Below are positions 52,875-60,124 of a stretch of 64,000 nt of DNA, in pieces; the stretch's first letter is position 1, and every line of letters starts with the position of its first letter. The translations under genes and the position numbers were made by a program. The DNA is from Flaviramulus multivorans (GTDB lineage Bacteria; Bacteroidota; Bacteroidia; Flavobacteriales; Flavobacteriaceae). The stretch spans positions 911,977-975,976 of the forward strand of contig NZ_JAKKDV010000001.1 in NCBI RefSeq assembly GCF_021728415.1, written 5' to 3'. Below the pieces are notes generated by a model. It was given only the letters and a program-made list of their open reading frames with translations. It searched no databases and was not told the DNA's origin.

Positions 52875-52876
52875 AT

Positions 52877-52912
52877 AAACCTCAATGTTTAACTTAGCAT
52901 TGAGGTTTTTTA
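52877..52912 (+). terminator. terminator after DUF3127
   Basis: AAACCTCAATG / CATTGAGGTTT (52877-52887 with 52898-52908) with a 10-base loop, followed by T residues. It stands 10 bases before the aat start codon. Confidence 0.8.
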
Positions 52913-52921
52913 CTTTTTACG

Positions 52922-53545
52922 ATGCAGTATTTAACTAATAAAATATGGTTTCCTAATGTAAACGAAGCAACCGAAGATGGTTTACTGGCTATTGGAGGTG
53001 ATTTATCGGTTGAGCGTTTATTACTAGCTTATAAATCGGGTATTTTTCCTTGGTTTGCAAATGATGAGCCTATACTGTGGTGGTCGCCAAATCCGCGATT
53101 TGTATTATTTCCTGAAAAGCTAAAAGTTTCAAAAAGCATGAAACAAGTTTTAAAAAGTAAGGATTATATAGTTACAGTGAATAAAGATTTTGAAGCGGTA
53201 ATTAACGAATGCTCTAAAGTGAAGCGAGATAGACAAGCTGGCACTTGGATTACAAAAAGTATGATGGATGCTTATATAAAGCTTCATGAACTCGGGTATG
53301 CAAAATCTGTTGAAGTTTGGAACAATGATGTTTTAATTGGCGGACTATATGGTGTAGATGTTGGCAACGGCGTATTTTGTGGCGAAAGTATGTTTGCCAA
53401 ACAAAGCAACGCTAGTAAAGTGGGTTTTATAACGTTTATACAAAACACTCATTATAAACTTATAGACTGTCAAGTTTATACCAATCATTTAGCAAGTTTA
53501 GGTGCTGAGGAGGTTTCTAGAGATGCATTTTTAGAGTATTTTTAA
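52922..53545 (+). CDS. aat: leucyl/phenylalanyl-tRNA--protein transferase
   Basis: The enzyme adds Leu or Phe from tRNA to proteins with N-terminal Arg or Lys, marking them for ClpS/ClpAP (N-end rule). The 207-residue protein has the hallmark motifs 'F-P-N-V-N-E-A', 'D-G-L-L-A-I-G-G-D-L' (about 19-28), 'G-I-F-P-W-F' (about 40-45), 'W-W-S-P-N-P-R' (about 53-59), 'H-E-L-G-Y-A-K-S-V-E-V-W' and 'G-G-L-Y-G-V' plus 'G-E-S-M-F'. It starts 10 bases after the DUF3127 terminator. Confidence 0.95.
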   Translation: MQYLTNKIWFPNVNEATEDGLLAIGGDLSVERLLLAYKSGIFPWFANDEPILWWSPNPRFVLFPEKLKVSKSMKQVLKSKDYIVTVNKDFEAVINECSKVKRDRQAGTWITKSMMDAYIKLHELGYAKSVEVWNNDVLIGGLYGVDVGNGVFCGESMFAKQSNASKVGFITFIQNTHYKLIDCQVYTNHLASLGAEEVSRDAFLEYF

Positions 53546-53577
53546 ACTTGATTTTGTAAAAAATTTCGGCTATCTTC

Positions 53578-53628
53578 GTTTAACTGCTGATATAAACAAT
53601 TAAAAAAGTCCATATCATGGCATTGTAC
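53578..53628 (-). repeat. attC-like palindrome, left end of the HxlR/LtrA module
   Basis: On the minus strand GTACAATGCCATGATAT (53628-53612) and ATATCAGCAGTTAAAC (53593-53578) form an imperfect palindrome. It ends in GTTAAAC, which fits the attC R' core GTTRRRY. The outer sequences (GCGTACAA ... GTTAAACGA) equal those of the right-hand site at 56407-56538. This copy is short (51 bases) and its arms align only with gaps, so confidence is modest. Confidence 0.4.
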
Positions 53629-53657
53629 GCAAGCTGAAAGACTGTTTCAAATCTTTA

Positions 53658-54791
53658 TTAATCCAAAAACCTCGACACGTCCTTTGTCAATGTAAACTTA
53701 AAATTCCCTATTGTGTAGTATAACATTCCAATTGTTATACCTATAAGTGCATATTCAATTTTTGGAAGAAACGTTGAACCCACTGTTATAAAAACACAAA
53801 TAAGTGTATTGATAACTATAGGTTTTCTAAAAGGTGGTAAAAATTTAAAATATATGGTTTGTTTTCCTACATAAAAGAAACACATTCCTACTATTGCCAG
53901 TACCCTAAAATCGTTTTGGTTTAAATCATTCAAAATAGCATGTCTGATGACATTAGCTAATATTACAAATCCCATAGCAAGAAAGAAGTGAGAATAAATA
54001 AGAGTAAAACCATTCTTCATTGCTTTTAATCTTTCCATTACATGAAAGCTATCATAATAAATCCACCAGATTAATCCTATCATTATAAATCCAGTTACGG
54101 CAGCAATGACACTCAATGCATCCCAATTAATATCTCTTAAGGCTGTTGTTAAACTAATAATAGATTCACCTAAAAGTATAATGGAAAGAAGACCAATTCT
54201 TTCAACTAAATGCTCTTTATGTACTGGAGGTACATTCTTGTTTTTGCTTACAAGAATAAAAGCTATCATTTCAAAGACGATTCCTAAAACTAAAGTAATT
54301 TCTCTGTAAGGATCAGGGAAGAGAAATGAAGTACCAATAATAATTGTTCCAATAATTATAATTATACCGCATTTACTAGCATACTCTTTTGACTCATTAA
54401 GTGCTTTAGTAGAATTAATATACAGGCCTGCTATAATGATTTGAATAACTGCATAAAAGCCAATAAACAACCCATAGTTTTCAAATAAATCACTACCTAA
54501 AAAGGCAGTCATTGTTATCATTAAAAACATGATAGCCAAACTTGAAATTCTATGGTACCTACTATCTGTGTCAAAACGATTAGCAAATAAGGTGTGCAGC
54601 GTCCAAATCCACCAAATAGATAGGAATTGAAGAGGAAACATCCAAATTTGTTTAGGATCTATATGATTATGATGAGTATGTGCAAGTTGATGCGTAACAA
54701 TACCTATACTGGACACAAAAACCAAATCAAAAAAAAGCTCCAACCATGTGGCATGCCTATTTTGAACTAAATATTTGAATGTTTTCTTCAA
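53658..54791 (-). CDS. low temperature requirement A (LtrA) family membrane protein
   Basis: The 377-residue protein has about ten membrane segments. The N-terminus carries the LtrA hallmark 'R-H-A-T-W-L-E-L-F-F-D-L-V-F-V' (about 12-26), and 'R-I-G-L-L-S-I-I-L-L-G-E-S-I' (about 198-211) is the second conserved block. The start must be TTG at 54791, since no ATG lies before the conserved block. LtrA of Listeria is linked to growth in the cold; its biochemical role is unknown. It is last of three minus-strand genes (28 bases after the peroxiredoxin-like gene) divergent from the HxlR regulator. Confidence 0.88.
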   Translation of the reverse strand: MKKTFKYLVQNRHATWLELFFDLVFVSSIGIVTHQLAHTHHNHIDPKQIWMFPLQFLSIWWIWTLHTLFANRFDTDSRYHRISSLAIMFLMITMTAFLGSDLFENYGLFIGFYAVIQIIIAGLYINSTKALNESKEYASKCGIIIIIGTIIIGTSFLFPDPYREITLVLGIVFEMIAFILVSKNKNVPPVHKEHLVERIGLLSIILLGESIISLTTALRDINWDALSVIAAVTGFIMIGLIWWIYYDSFHVMERLKAMKNGFTLIYSHFFLAMGFVILANVIRHAILNDLNQNDFRVLAIVGMCFFYVGKQTIYFKFLPPFRKPIVINTLICVFITVGSTFLPKIEYALIGITIGMLYYTIGNFKFTLTKDVSRFLD

Positions 54792-54819
54792 CAGAAACTA
54801 TATTTTAACATATACAAAA

Positions 54820-55338
54820 TTATAACATTTCTCCACGAGCTGGATAATGTGCCGTAATAATATAATCAACCGCTTTTACAAAAGATGGTAAATATGGTCT
54901 TCCCCAAGGATTACTGTTTATAGCTGAATAATAAACTTGGTTATTATTGTCAATTAAAAATAATCCTGGTTCACTAAACTCACTTGGTTCACCCTCTTTT
55001 ACACCTGCACTTAAATACAAAGCCCAATCTCTGGCTGATTTTTCAGATAAACCATAGCCCAAAGTAAGATTAGACAATTCCCACTTTTGACGAGAAAGTC
55101 TAGCTCTCTTTTCGGTATCCATACTTACAGCTACAACATTAACGCCTCTTTGCTCAAATTCGGGTAACAATTCTTGTAATTGTTGTAAGTACTTTTTACA
55201 TAATGGACAATGTAATCCTCGGTAAAAAACAACCAAAGTAAAGTTGCCTGGTTTTTGGTCTGCTAAATTCCATTGATTTCCAACTAATAATGGGAATTGT
55301 AAATCTGGTGCTGTATGTTTTGGTGTTGGTCTATTCAT
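54820..55338 (-). CDS. peroxiredoxin-like (AhpC/TSA) protein
   Basis: The 172-residue protein has a thioredoxin fold: 'A-P-D-L-Q-F-P-L-L-V-G' (about 10-20), 'L-V-V-F-Y-R-G-L-H-C-P-L-C-K-K-Y-L' (about 34-50) with a C-P-L-C active site, and 'V-N-V-V-A-V-S-M-D-T' (about 66-75). The C-x-x-C resembles the peroxiredoxin-like AhpC/TSA family ('R-G-x-x-C-P-x-C'). It lies 10 bases after the NQO-like gene, clearly one operon. The pair suggests defence against peroxides or electrophiles, controlled by the divergent HxlR protein. Confidence 0.87.
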   Translation of the reverse strand: MNRPTPKHTAPDLQFPLLVGNQWNLADQKPGNFTLVVFYRGLHCPLCKKYLQQLQELLPEFEQRGVNVVAVSMDTEKRARLSRQKWELSNLTLGYGLSEKSARDWALYLSAGVKEGEPSEFSEPGLFLIDNNNQVYYSAINSNPWGRPYLPSFVKAVDYIITAHYPARGEML

Positions 55339-55348
55339 AATTAATACT

Positions 55349-55930
55349 TTAAAAGTTTGCTTTTAAATGATTTTCAAAACGATTAAAATCATTCTCTATT
55401 TCAGGGTTTTTCATTACATCATATGCCACAAAAGTTGGTAATGGTTCAAAACCAAACCATTTAAAATTAAGATGCATAGGTTTTAGTAAGTCATCTTCAC
55501 TCATACCATTAAAAAAAGTTTCCTCTGGATTATTAAAAGCTTCTTTTGGTGCATTAGCCGTTACTGACATCATATACTTTCCGTTTAATTTTCCGCCTAA
55601 ACCATAATTCTTCTTTGGGGCTTCCTTACTTCTACCATCACCATCAGACATTTCGCCCATCATACCCATCGAAAATACTTCATCAATGTATTTTTTAAAT
55701 GACCAGCTTACACCCATCCAATTTAAAGGTGTTTGAAAAAAGACAACATCTGCCCATTTAAATTTTTCAATTTCTTCATTGACATCATAATTATCTTCCA
55801 TAGTAGTTTTCTTGATGTTATAGCCATTACTTTTAAAGTAACCTTCAGCTTTTTCAGTTAAACTTGCGTTTAATTTTCCTTCAGAAAATGGATATTTCTG
55901 ATGACCGTTGATAATAAAAATATTTTTCAT
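55349..55930 (-). CDS. NAD(P)H-dependent quinone oxidoreductase-like flavoprotein (MdaB/KefF family)
   Basis: The 193-residue flavodoxin-fold protein starts with 'I-F-I-I-N-G-H-Q' where FMN/FAD phosphate is bound, and carries 'V-F-F-Q-T-P-L-N-W-M-G-V-S-W-S-F-K-K-Y-I-D-E-V' (split here only by description; residues about 63-85), the family's flavin and quinone loop. It resembles MdaB, modulator of drug activity B, which reduces quinones by two electrons. It is the first gene of the minus-strand operon; its promoter region is shared with the HxlR gene and has a palindromic operator. Confidence 0.88.
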   Translation of the reverse strand: MKNIFIINGHQKYPFSEGKLNASLTEKAEGYFKSNGYNIKKTTMEDNYDVNEEIEKFKWADVVFFQTPLNWMGVSWSFKKYIDEVFSMGMMGEMSDGDGRSKEAPKKNYGLGGKLNGKYMMSVTANAPKEAFNNPEETFFNGMSEDDLLKPMHLNFKWFGFEPLPTFVAYDVMKNPEIENDFNRFENHLKANF

Positions 55931-55944
55931 TTTAAAATTTTAAT

Positions 55945-55978
55945 TATATTTGTTTCACAAAGAAACTAATATTAGTTT
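55945..55978. promoter_or_regulatory. HxlR promoter and palindromic operator
   Basis: TATATTTG at 55945-55952 is a -7 element for the HxlR gene. GTTTC-N5-GAAAC (55952-55966) and the perfect 16-bp palindrome AAACTAAT / ATTAGTTT (55963-55978) lie at the expected transcription start. The core ACT-N6-AGT resembles the operators of HxlR regulators such as YodB (TACT-N6-AGTA). The site is placed to repress both divergent units. Confidence 0.6.
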
Positions 55979-56035
55979 AAAATAGAAACTATTATGCTTT
56001 CATTTGAACAAATAGTGGTAACCAAAAAGTAACTA

Positions 56036-56431
56036 ATGGCTAGAAAATATATAGACAACCCGAATGCTTGTTCTCTTGTTCATACAATGAACATAATTGG
56101 CAATAAATGGAAACCGATTATTTTATATTTATTATCAAATGGTTCTATGCGATTTGGAATGCTGAATACTCTAATACCAACAATCTCAAAAAAGGTGATG
56201 ACTAATCAATTGAAAGAATTGGAAAATGATGGATTACTTTTAAGACAGTCCTTTGCTGAAATTCCACCAAGAGTTGAATATTCATTAACCGAAAAAGCAG
56301 TTGGACTTTTACCCGTTTTAAAGTTGTTAAGTGATTGGGCAAATGAAGCTTATCCCGAAATGGACTTTGAACAATGTAGAATAATGGAAAATGGAAAAAA
56401 GCCAGCGTACAACAACGTATATAAAAAATAG
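56036..56431 (+). CDS. HxlR/MarR-type winged-helix regulator
   Basis: The 131-residue protein is a single HxlR domain: 'N-P-N-A-C-S-L-V-H-T-M-N-I-I-G-N-K-W-K-P' (about 7-26; Cys11 is the conserved redox-sensing position of YodB/HypR-type members), the recognition helix region 'I-S-K-K-V-M-T-N-Q-L-K-E-L' (about 50-62), and wing 'R-V-E-Y-S-L-T-E-K'. The tail P-A-Y-N-N-V-Y-K-K is encoded by the left arm of an attC-like palindrome (56407-56434). It is divergent from the NQO-like operon, which it probably represses until an electrophile or oxidant modifies Cys11. Confidence 0.9.
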   Translation: MARKYIDNPNACSLVHTMNIIGNKWKPIILYLLSNGSMRFGMLNTLIPTISKKVMTNQLKELENDGLLLRQSFAEIPPRVEYSLTEKAVGLLPVLKLLSDWANEAYPEMDFEQCRIMENGKKPAYNNVYKK

Positions 56432-56538
56432 CGGTTTAAGCGCCTAATCGAAAATGAATTTTATAAATTTAAGGTCAGTACCAAACCGAAAAGTCCGTGA
56501 GTAAAATCCGCTACTTTTCATATACAAAACCGTTAAAC
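56407..56538 (+). repeat. attC-like recombination site, right end of the HxlR/LtrA module
   Basis: The outer cores are GTACAAC (56407-56413, R'' type) and GTTAAAC (56532-56538, R' type GTTRRRY). Inside them GTATATAAAAAATAGCGG (56417-56434) and CCGCTACTTTTCATATAC (56508-56525) are inverted repeats with 16 of 18 positions paired and no gap. The total of 132 bases and the central 73-base spacer fit the attC size range. The HxlR stop codon lies inside the left arm. I call it attC-like by structure; no integrase gene is in the window. Confidence 0.6.
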
Positions 56539-56545
56539 GAACCAC

Positions 56546-57112
56546 CTAAACGTCATTATACCTAAAACATTCAACTTCATGGTCATTTACCATGCCTGTG
56601 GCTTGCATATGTGCATAAATTACTGTTGAGCCAACAAATTTAAAACCTCGCTTTTTTAAATCTTTACTAATAGCATCACTTAATGACGTGTTCGCCGGAG
56701 CATCTTTATAGTTTTTCAATTTATTTTTAATGGGTTTGCCATCAATAAACCCCCAAATGTATTTACTAAAACTGCCAAATTCTTGTTGCGTTTTTATAAA
56801 AGCTTGCGCATTGGTAACCGTTGCGTTTATTTTTAGTTTGTTTCTAATAATACCAGCATCTTGTAATAAAGCATTTATCTTACTTTGTTTATAATTTGCT
56901 ATTTTTTTGTAATTAAAATTATCAAACGCTTTTCTGAAGTTTTCACGTTTTCGCAATATGGTAATCCAACTTAAACCAGCCTGAAAGGTTTCTAAAATTA
57001 AAAACTCAAAAAGAGTGTCGTCATCATAAACAGGCACACCCCATTCTGTATCGTGGTAAGCTTCAAATAAATCATCGCCAACACACCAACCGCATCTGTG
57101 TTTAGTACTCAT
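56546..57112 (-). CDS. tag: DNA-3-methyladenine glycosylase I
   Basis: This enzyme cuts 3-methyladenine from DNA. The 188-residue protein has 'R-C-G-W-C' (6-10), 'Y-H-D-T-E-W-G-V-P' (about 19-27), 'L-I-L-E-T-F-Q-A-G-L-S-W' (about 38-49), and near the C-terminus 'G-F-K-F-V-G-S-T-V-I-Y-A-H-M-Q-A-T-G-M-V-N-D-H'. Cysteines and the final His form the zinc site of Tag. It is divergent from the thioredoxin-like gene and its 3' end lies 7 bases from the attC-like site. Confidence 0.95.
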   Translation of the reverse strand: MSTKHRCGWCVGDDLFEAYHDTEWGVPVYDDDTLFEFLILETFQAGLSWITILRKRENFRKAFDNFNYKKIANYKQSKINALLQDAGIIRNKLKINATVTNAQAFIKTQQEFGSFSKYIWGFIDGKPIKNKLKNYKDAPANTSLSDAISKDLKKRGFKFVGSTVIYAHMQATGMVNDHEVECFRYNDV

Positions 57113-57176
57113 AATTATTTGTAAGGTGTTTAATTAATACATGACAAAAGTCATTATATATGATAAAACAAGATAC

Positions 57177-57184
57177 TAATTTTG
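57177..57184 (+). promoter_or_regulatory. -7 promoter element of the thioredoxin-like gene
   Basis: TAATTTTG matches TAnnTTTG. A TTG that could be read as a start (57182) overlaps this element, which supports the ATG at 57209 as the true start. Confidence 0.5.
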
Positions 57185-57208
57185 TATCATCAAATAAAAG
57201 AATTTAGA

Positions 57209-57826
57209 ATGAACTCTATAATACAATCTAGTTTAGAAAAAAGTATAACTTATGATACTTACCGTAGTTTAGTTCAGCAGCTAGCTCAAGCGGGCTCAAC
57301 TACTGGAAAAGAAAAAACGGAAGCTTTGGTAAATTATACGAAGCTTAATGATAGACGGATGAAACGTTGGGATAAAACCATAAAAATACCTGAAGACGTT
57401 AAACATAAAATATCAGAATTTAATCAAAATATAACGTGGTTAGTGATTACTGAAAGTTGGTGTGGTGATGCAGCTCATGTTATACCCGTGCTTAATAAAA
57501 TAGCAGAATTAAACTCTCATATAGATTTAAAACTAGTGCTTCGTGATGAAAATTTGGAACTTATGAATGCGTTTTTAACCGATGGTAATCAGGCGATACC
57601 CAAAGTTATTATGATTGATAACGAAACAAAAGAAGTTATAAACACTTACGGGCCACGACCAAGCGAAGCAACAAGTTATGTTAATAGATTTAAGGAAAAA
57701 CAAGGAAAATTAACACCAGAGTTTAAAGAAGATTTACAGTATTGGTACAATAATAACAAAGGGGAAAATGTAATTGAAGATATTACAAAAATATTATGCG
57801 AATTAGAGCCTATTGTTTGCCAATAA
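57209..57826 (+). CDS. thioredoxin-family protein with W-C-G-D-A active site
   Basis: I start at the ATG at 57209; the TTG at 57182 lies in a promoter element. The 205-residue protein has a helical N-terminus and a thioredoxin fold ('T-W-L-V-I-T-E-S-W-C-G-D-A-A-H-V-I-P-V-L', about 82-101). The active site is C-G-D-A, so the resolving Cys of thioredoxin is absent; related 'W-C-G-D' proteins are common in Bacteroidota and Firmicutes. 'A-I-P-K-V-I-M' keeps the cis-Pro. No signal peptide is seen. Its 3' end overlaps the convergent TonB-like gene by 17 bases. Confidence 0.85.
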   Translation: MNSIIQSSLEKSITYDTYRSLVQQLAQAGSTTGKEKTEALVNYTKLNDRRMKRWDKTIKIPEDVKHKISEFNQNITWLVITESWCGDAAHVIPVLNKIAELNSHIDLKLVLRDENLELMNAFLTDGNQAIPKVIMIDNETKEVINTYGPRPSEATSYVNRFKEKQGKLTPEFKEDLQYWYNNNKGENVIEDITKILCELEPIVCQ

Positions 57827-58526
57827 AGTAAAAAGTAATAGAACCAATTTGTGTTTTTTTGGAAGCATCGGCGCTAAACTGAGATTGTTGCGCATAATCT
57901 AGAGCATGCCCAATCAAACACTCATTATCAGACGTTGAAGAATTGTTTACATAAGTATCAATAACATTACCTTGTGCATTAACGGTAATATTTACTACTA
58001 TTTTTCCATCTTCTTCACAAAGGTAAACCGGGATAGGAATGAAAACTTTTTTTCTGTTTTTTAAAGAAAAACTAATGGTGCTTTTTGAGTTATTACCTTC
58101 TGATTGTTGTTTTTTAAGCAACTCGTTTACTTTACTAAATTTAGATAATTCTTCCTCGTTAAGCTTTGAATCTTCAATATCCTCATACTTACGATGTGCC
58201 GTATTAGGACCATCTGGAGTTGGATTAGTTTGTGGTACATAGTCTTCAGGCGGTGCAATAGTTTTGTATGCTTGTGCAAATTGCTTGCTTTCTTGTGATT
58301 GGTCAAAGGCTTGATTGGTTTCAGCCTTGGCATTTGCAAGCTTCTCTAAAGCTTCTATGATTTTTATTTCTTCTTCTGTAAGTTCTTTTTCAGGTTCAAT
58401 TTCATAGTAACTTTCAGATATAAATTCACTCTGTTTTTTAAGGCTTAAATTAAAAACAGATAGCACTATAGTTCCTGAAAGGAATAAGGTAATAAGTAGG
58501 GCTTTATGTTGATTTGTTAGGTTCAA
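57810..58526 (-). CDS. TonB-like periplasmic protein with one membrane helix
   Basis: The protein of 238 residues has a short cytoplasmic N-terminus, a membrane helix (about 9-28), a Glu/Lys/Gln-rich segment (about 40-140), and a C-terminal domain (about 160-236) with 'V-P-V-Y-L-C-E-E-D-G-K-I-V-V-N-I-T-V' and 'Q-G-N-V-I-D-T-Y-V' as in TonB C-terminal domains. It differs from classical TonB in lacking a Pro-Lys linker. The start must be TTG at 58526 because an in-frame stop lies two codons before it and the rest has no Met. It follows truB on the same strand (52-base gap). Confidence 0.75.
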   Translation of the reverse strand: MNLTNQHKALLITLFLSGTIVLSVFNLSLKKQSEFISESYYEIEPEKELTEEEIKIIEALEKLANAKAETNQAFDQSQESKQFAQAYKTIAPPEDYVPQTNPTPDGPNTAHRKYEDIEDSKLNEEELSKFSKVNELLKKQQSEGNNSKSTISFSLKNRKKVFIPIPVYLCEEDGKIVVNITVNAQGNVIDTYVNNSSTSDNECLIGHALDYAQQSQFSADASKKTQIGSITFYFIGKQ

Positions 58527-58578
58527 ATCTTAATAATTAGATAAATAGGTTTGTGAAATATACGTAAAATAAAGGAAT

Positions 58579-59271
58579 TTAGTTGTTTAGGCCTCTAATA
58601 AAGTCATCAATAGAGCTTGCATTACCAACGTAAAAGTCGCCAATTTTTGTGCGTCTTAAGACAGATAAATGTGCTCCAGACCCTAAAGCTTTACCAAAAT
58701 CGTTGGCTAACGAACGGATATAAGTGCCCTTACTACAAACTACTCTAAATTCTATGTTTAAACCTTCTATTTTAGTGATTTCAAACTCCGAAATATTAAC
58801 GGTTCTTGGTTTAATATCTACAGCTTCACCTGCTCTAGCAAATTCATACAAACGCTTACCATCTTTTTTTAAAGCTGAAAAAACTGGCGGAAATTGCTGA
58901 ATCTCTCCAATAAATTGATGGGTCGTTTCCTTTATTAGGTCTTTAGAAATATGTTCGGTTGGAAAGGTTTCGTTTATTTCGGTTTCTAAGTCAAAAGAAG
59001 GCGTCGTGCTTCCTAAAACGATTGTACCGGTATATTCCTTTTCTTGCCCTTGAAAGGTATCAATTTGTTTAGTCATTTTGCCCGTACAAATCACTAACAG
59101 ACCTGTTGCCAATGGGTCTAAGGTACCTGCATGTCCTACTTTTATTTTTTTTAATTTGAAGGCTTGCCTAAGCTCCCAACGTAGTTTGTTAACGACTTGA
59201 AAAGACGTCCAGTTTAAAGGTTTATCTATCAATAGCACTTGCCCAGAAAGATAATCGTCTTTCGAAACCAT
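58579..59271 (-). CDS. truB: tRNA pseudouridine synthase B
   Basis: TruB makes pseudouridine 55 of tRNA. The 230-residue protein has 'I-D-K-P-L-N-W-T-S-F' (about 16-25), the catalytic motif 'G-H-A-G-T-L-D-P-L-A-T-G' with Asp (about 47-58), and 'C-S-K-G-T-Y-I-R-S-L' (about 178-187). It has no long PUA extension, the short Bacteroidota form. It is 1 base from uppP, part of the ftsX-DUF3098-uppP-truB neighbourhood that is widespread in Bacteroidota. Confidence 0.95.
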   Translation of the reverse strand: MVSKDDYLSGQVLLIDKPLNWTSFQVVNKLRWELRQAFKLKKIKVGHAGTLDPLATGLLVICTGKMTKQIDTFQGQEKEYTGTIVLGSTTPSFDLETEINETFPTEHISKDLIKETTHQFIGEIQQFPPVFSALKKDGKRLYEFARAGEAVDIKPRTVNISEFEITKIEGLNIEFRVVCSKGTYIRSLANDFGKALGSGAHLSVLRRTKIGDFYVGNASSIDDFIRGLNN

Positions 59272-59272
59272 A

Positions 59273-60067
59273 TTATGAGTTTAATGAAATAATTATAGCA
59301 ATTACACCCACAACAGCACAGTAAATCGCAAAGTAGGACAGTTTACTTTTTTTAACTAAAGCAATCATCCATGTACAGGCAAATAAACCTGCAACAAAAG
59401 CAGCAATAAATCCAACTGAGAGCGCTGTAATATTTTGAGTGTTATAATTTAAATCGCCCGTTAAAAGGTCTTTAGCAATTTTTCCAAAAATTAAAGGGAC
59501 TACCATTAAAAAAGAAAATCGTGCAGCTTTTGTTTTGTCGTTACCTAATAAAACCGAAGTGGAAATAGTAGCTCCAGAACGCGAAATTCCTGGTAACATA
59601 GCTATGGCTTGCGATATACCAATAACTAATGCGTCAATAAACGTTACTTCTTTATTGGTGTTTTTTGATTTATCAGCAAGGTAAAGTAATAAGGCGGTGA
59701 TTATAAGCATAAAGCCAACTAGCTTAACATTACCACCAAAAAGTTCAGCAAACTGCGATTCAAAAGAATAACCTATAATGGCTGCGGGTAACATTGAAAC
59801 CGCAATTTTAGCAATAAATTTTAAATCGTCGTTCCATTTAAATTTTAATGCACCTTTAACAAGACTAAAAATATCTTTTCTAAAAACAACCATAGTACTT
59901 AAAGCGGTTGCAAAATGCAATACTACCGTAAACAAAAGGCTTTCTTCAGGAACAGGATGATCACCCAATATAGCTTTTCCAAGTTCTAAATGACCACTGG
60001 ATGAAACAGGTAAAAACTCGGTAAGTCCTTGAATTATTCCAAGAATAATTGCGTCTATTATATTCAT
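59273..60067 (-). CDS. uppP: undecaprenyl-diphosphatase (UppP/BacA)
   Basis: The enzyme dephosphorylates undecaprenyl pyrophosphate so the lipid carrier for wall and surface polysaccharide can be reused. The 264-residue protein has about eight membrane segments. Motifs: 'L-P-V-S-S-S-G-H-L' (about 19-27) and 'P-G-I-S-R-S-G-A-T-I' (about 158-167); the Glu and Arg/Ser residues of these two loops are the active site. It is followed by truB with a 1-base gap. Confidence 0.96.
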   Translation of the reverse strand: MNIIDAIILGIIQGLTEFLPVSSSGHLELGKAILGDHPVPEESLLFTVVLHFATALSTMVVFRKDIFSLVKGALKFKWNDDLKFIAKIAVSMLPAAIIGYSFESQFAELFGGNVKLVGFMLIITALLLYLADKSKNTNKEVTFIDALVIGISQAIAMLPGISRSGATISTSVLLGNDKTKAARFSFLMVVPLIFGKIAKDLLTGDLNYNTQNITALSVGFIAAFVAGLFACTWMIALVKKSKLSYFAIYCAVVGVIAIIISLNS

Positions 60068-60124
60068 GGGGTAAAAATAGCTAATATGATAAAGTAAACA
60101 TAACGTGTTGTTATAAAAATCATT

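Noticed and set aside
53546-53657. Coding remnant between aat and the LtrA-like gene
   Set aside because: Short ATG frames there are interrupted quickly and show no family resemblance; the segment is better explained by the attC-like palindrome.
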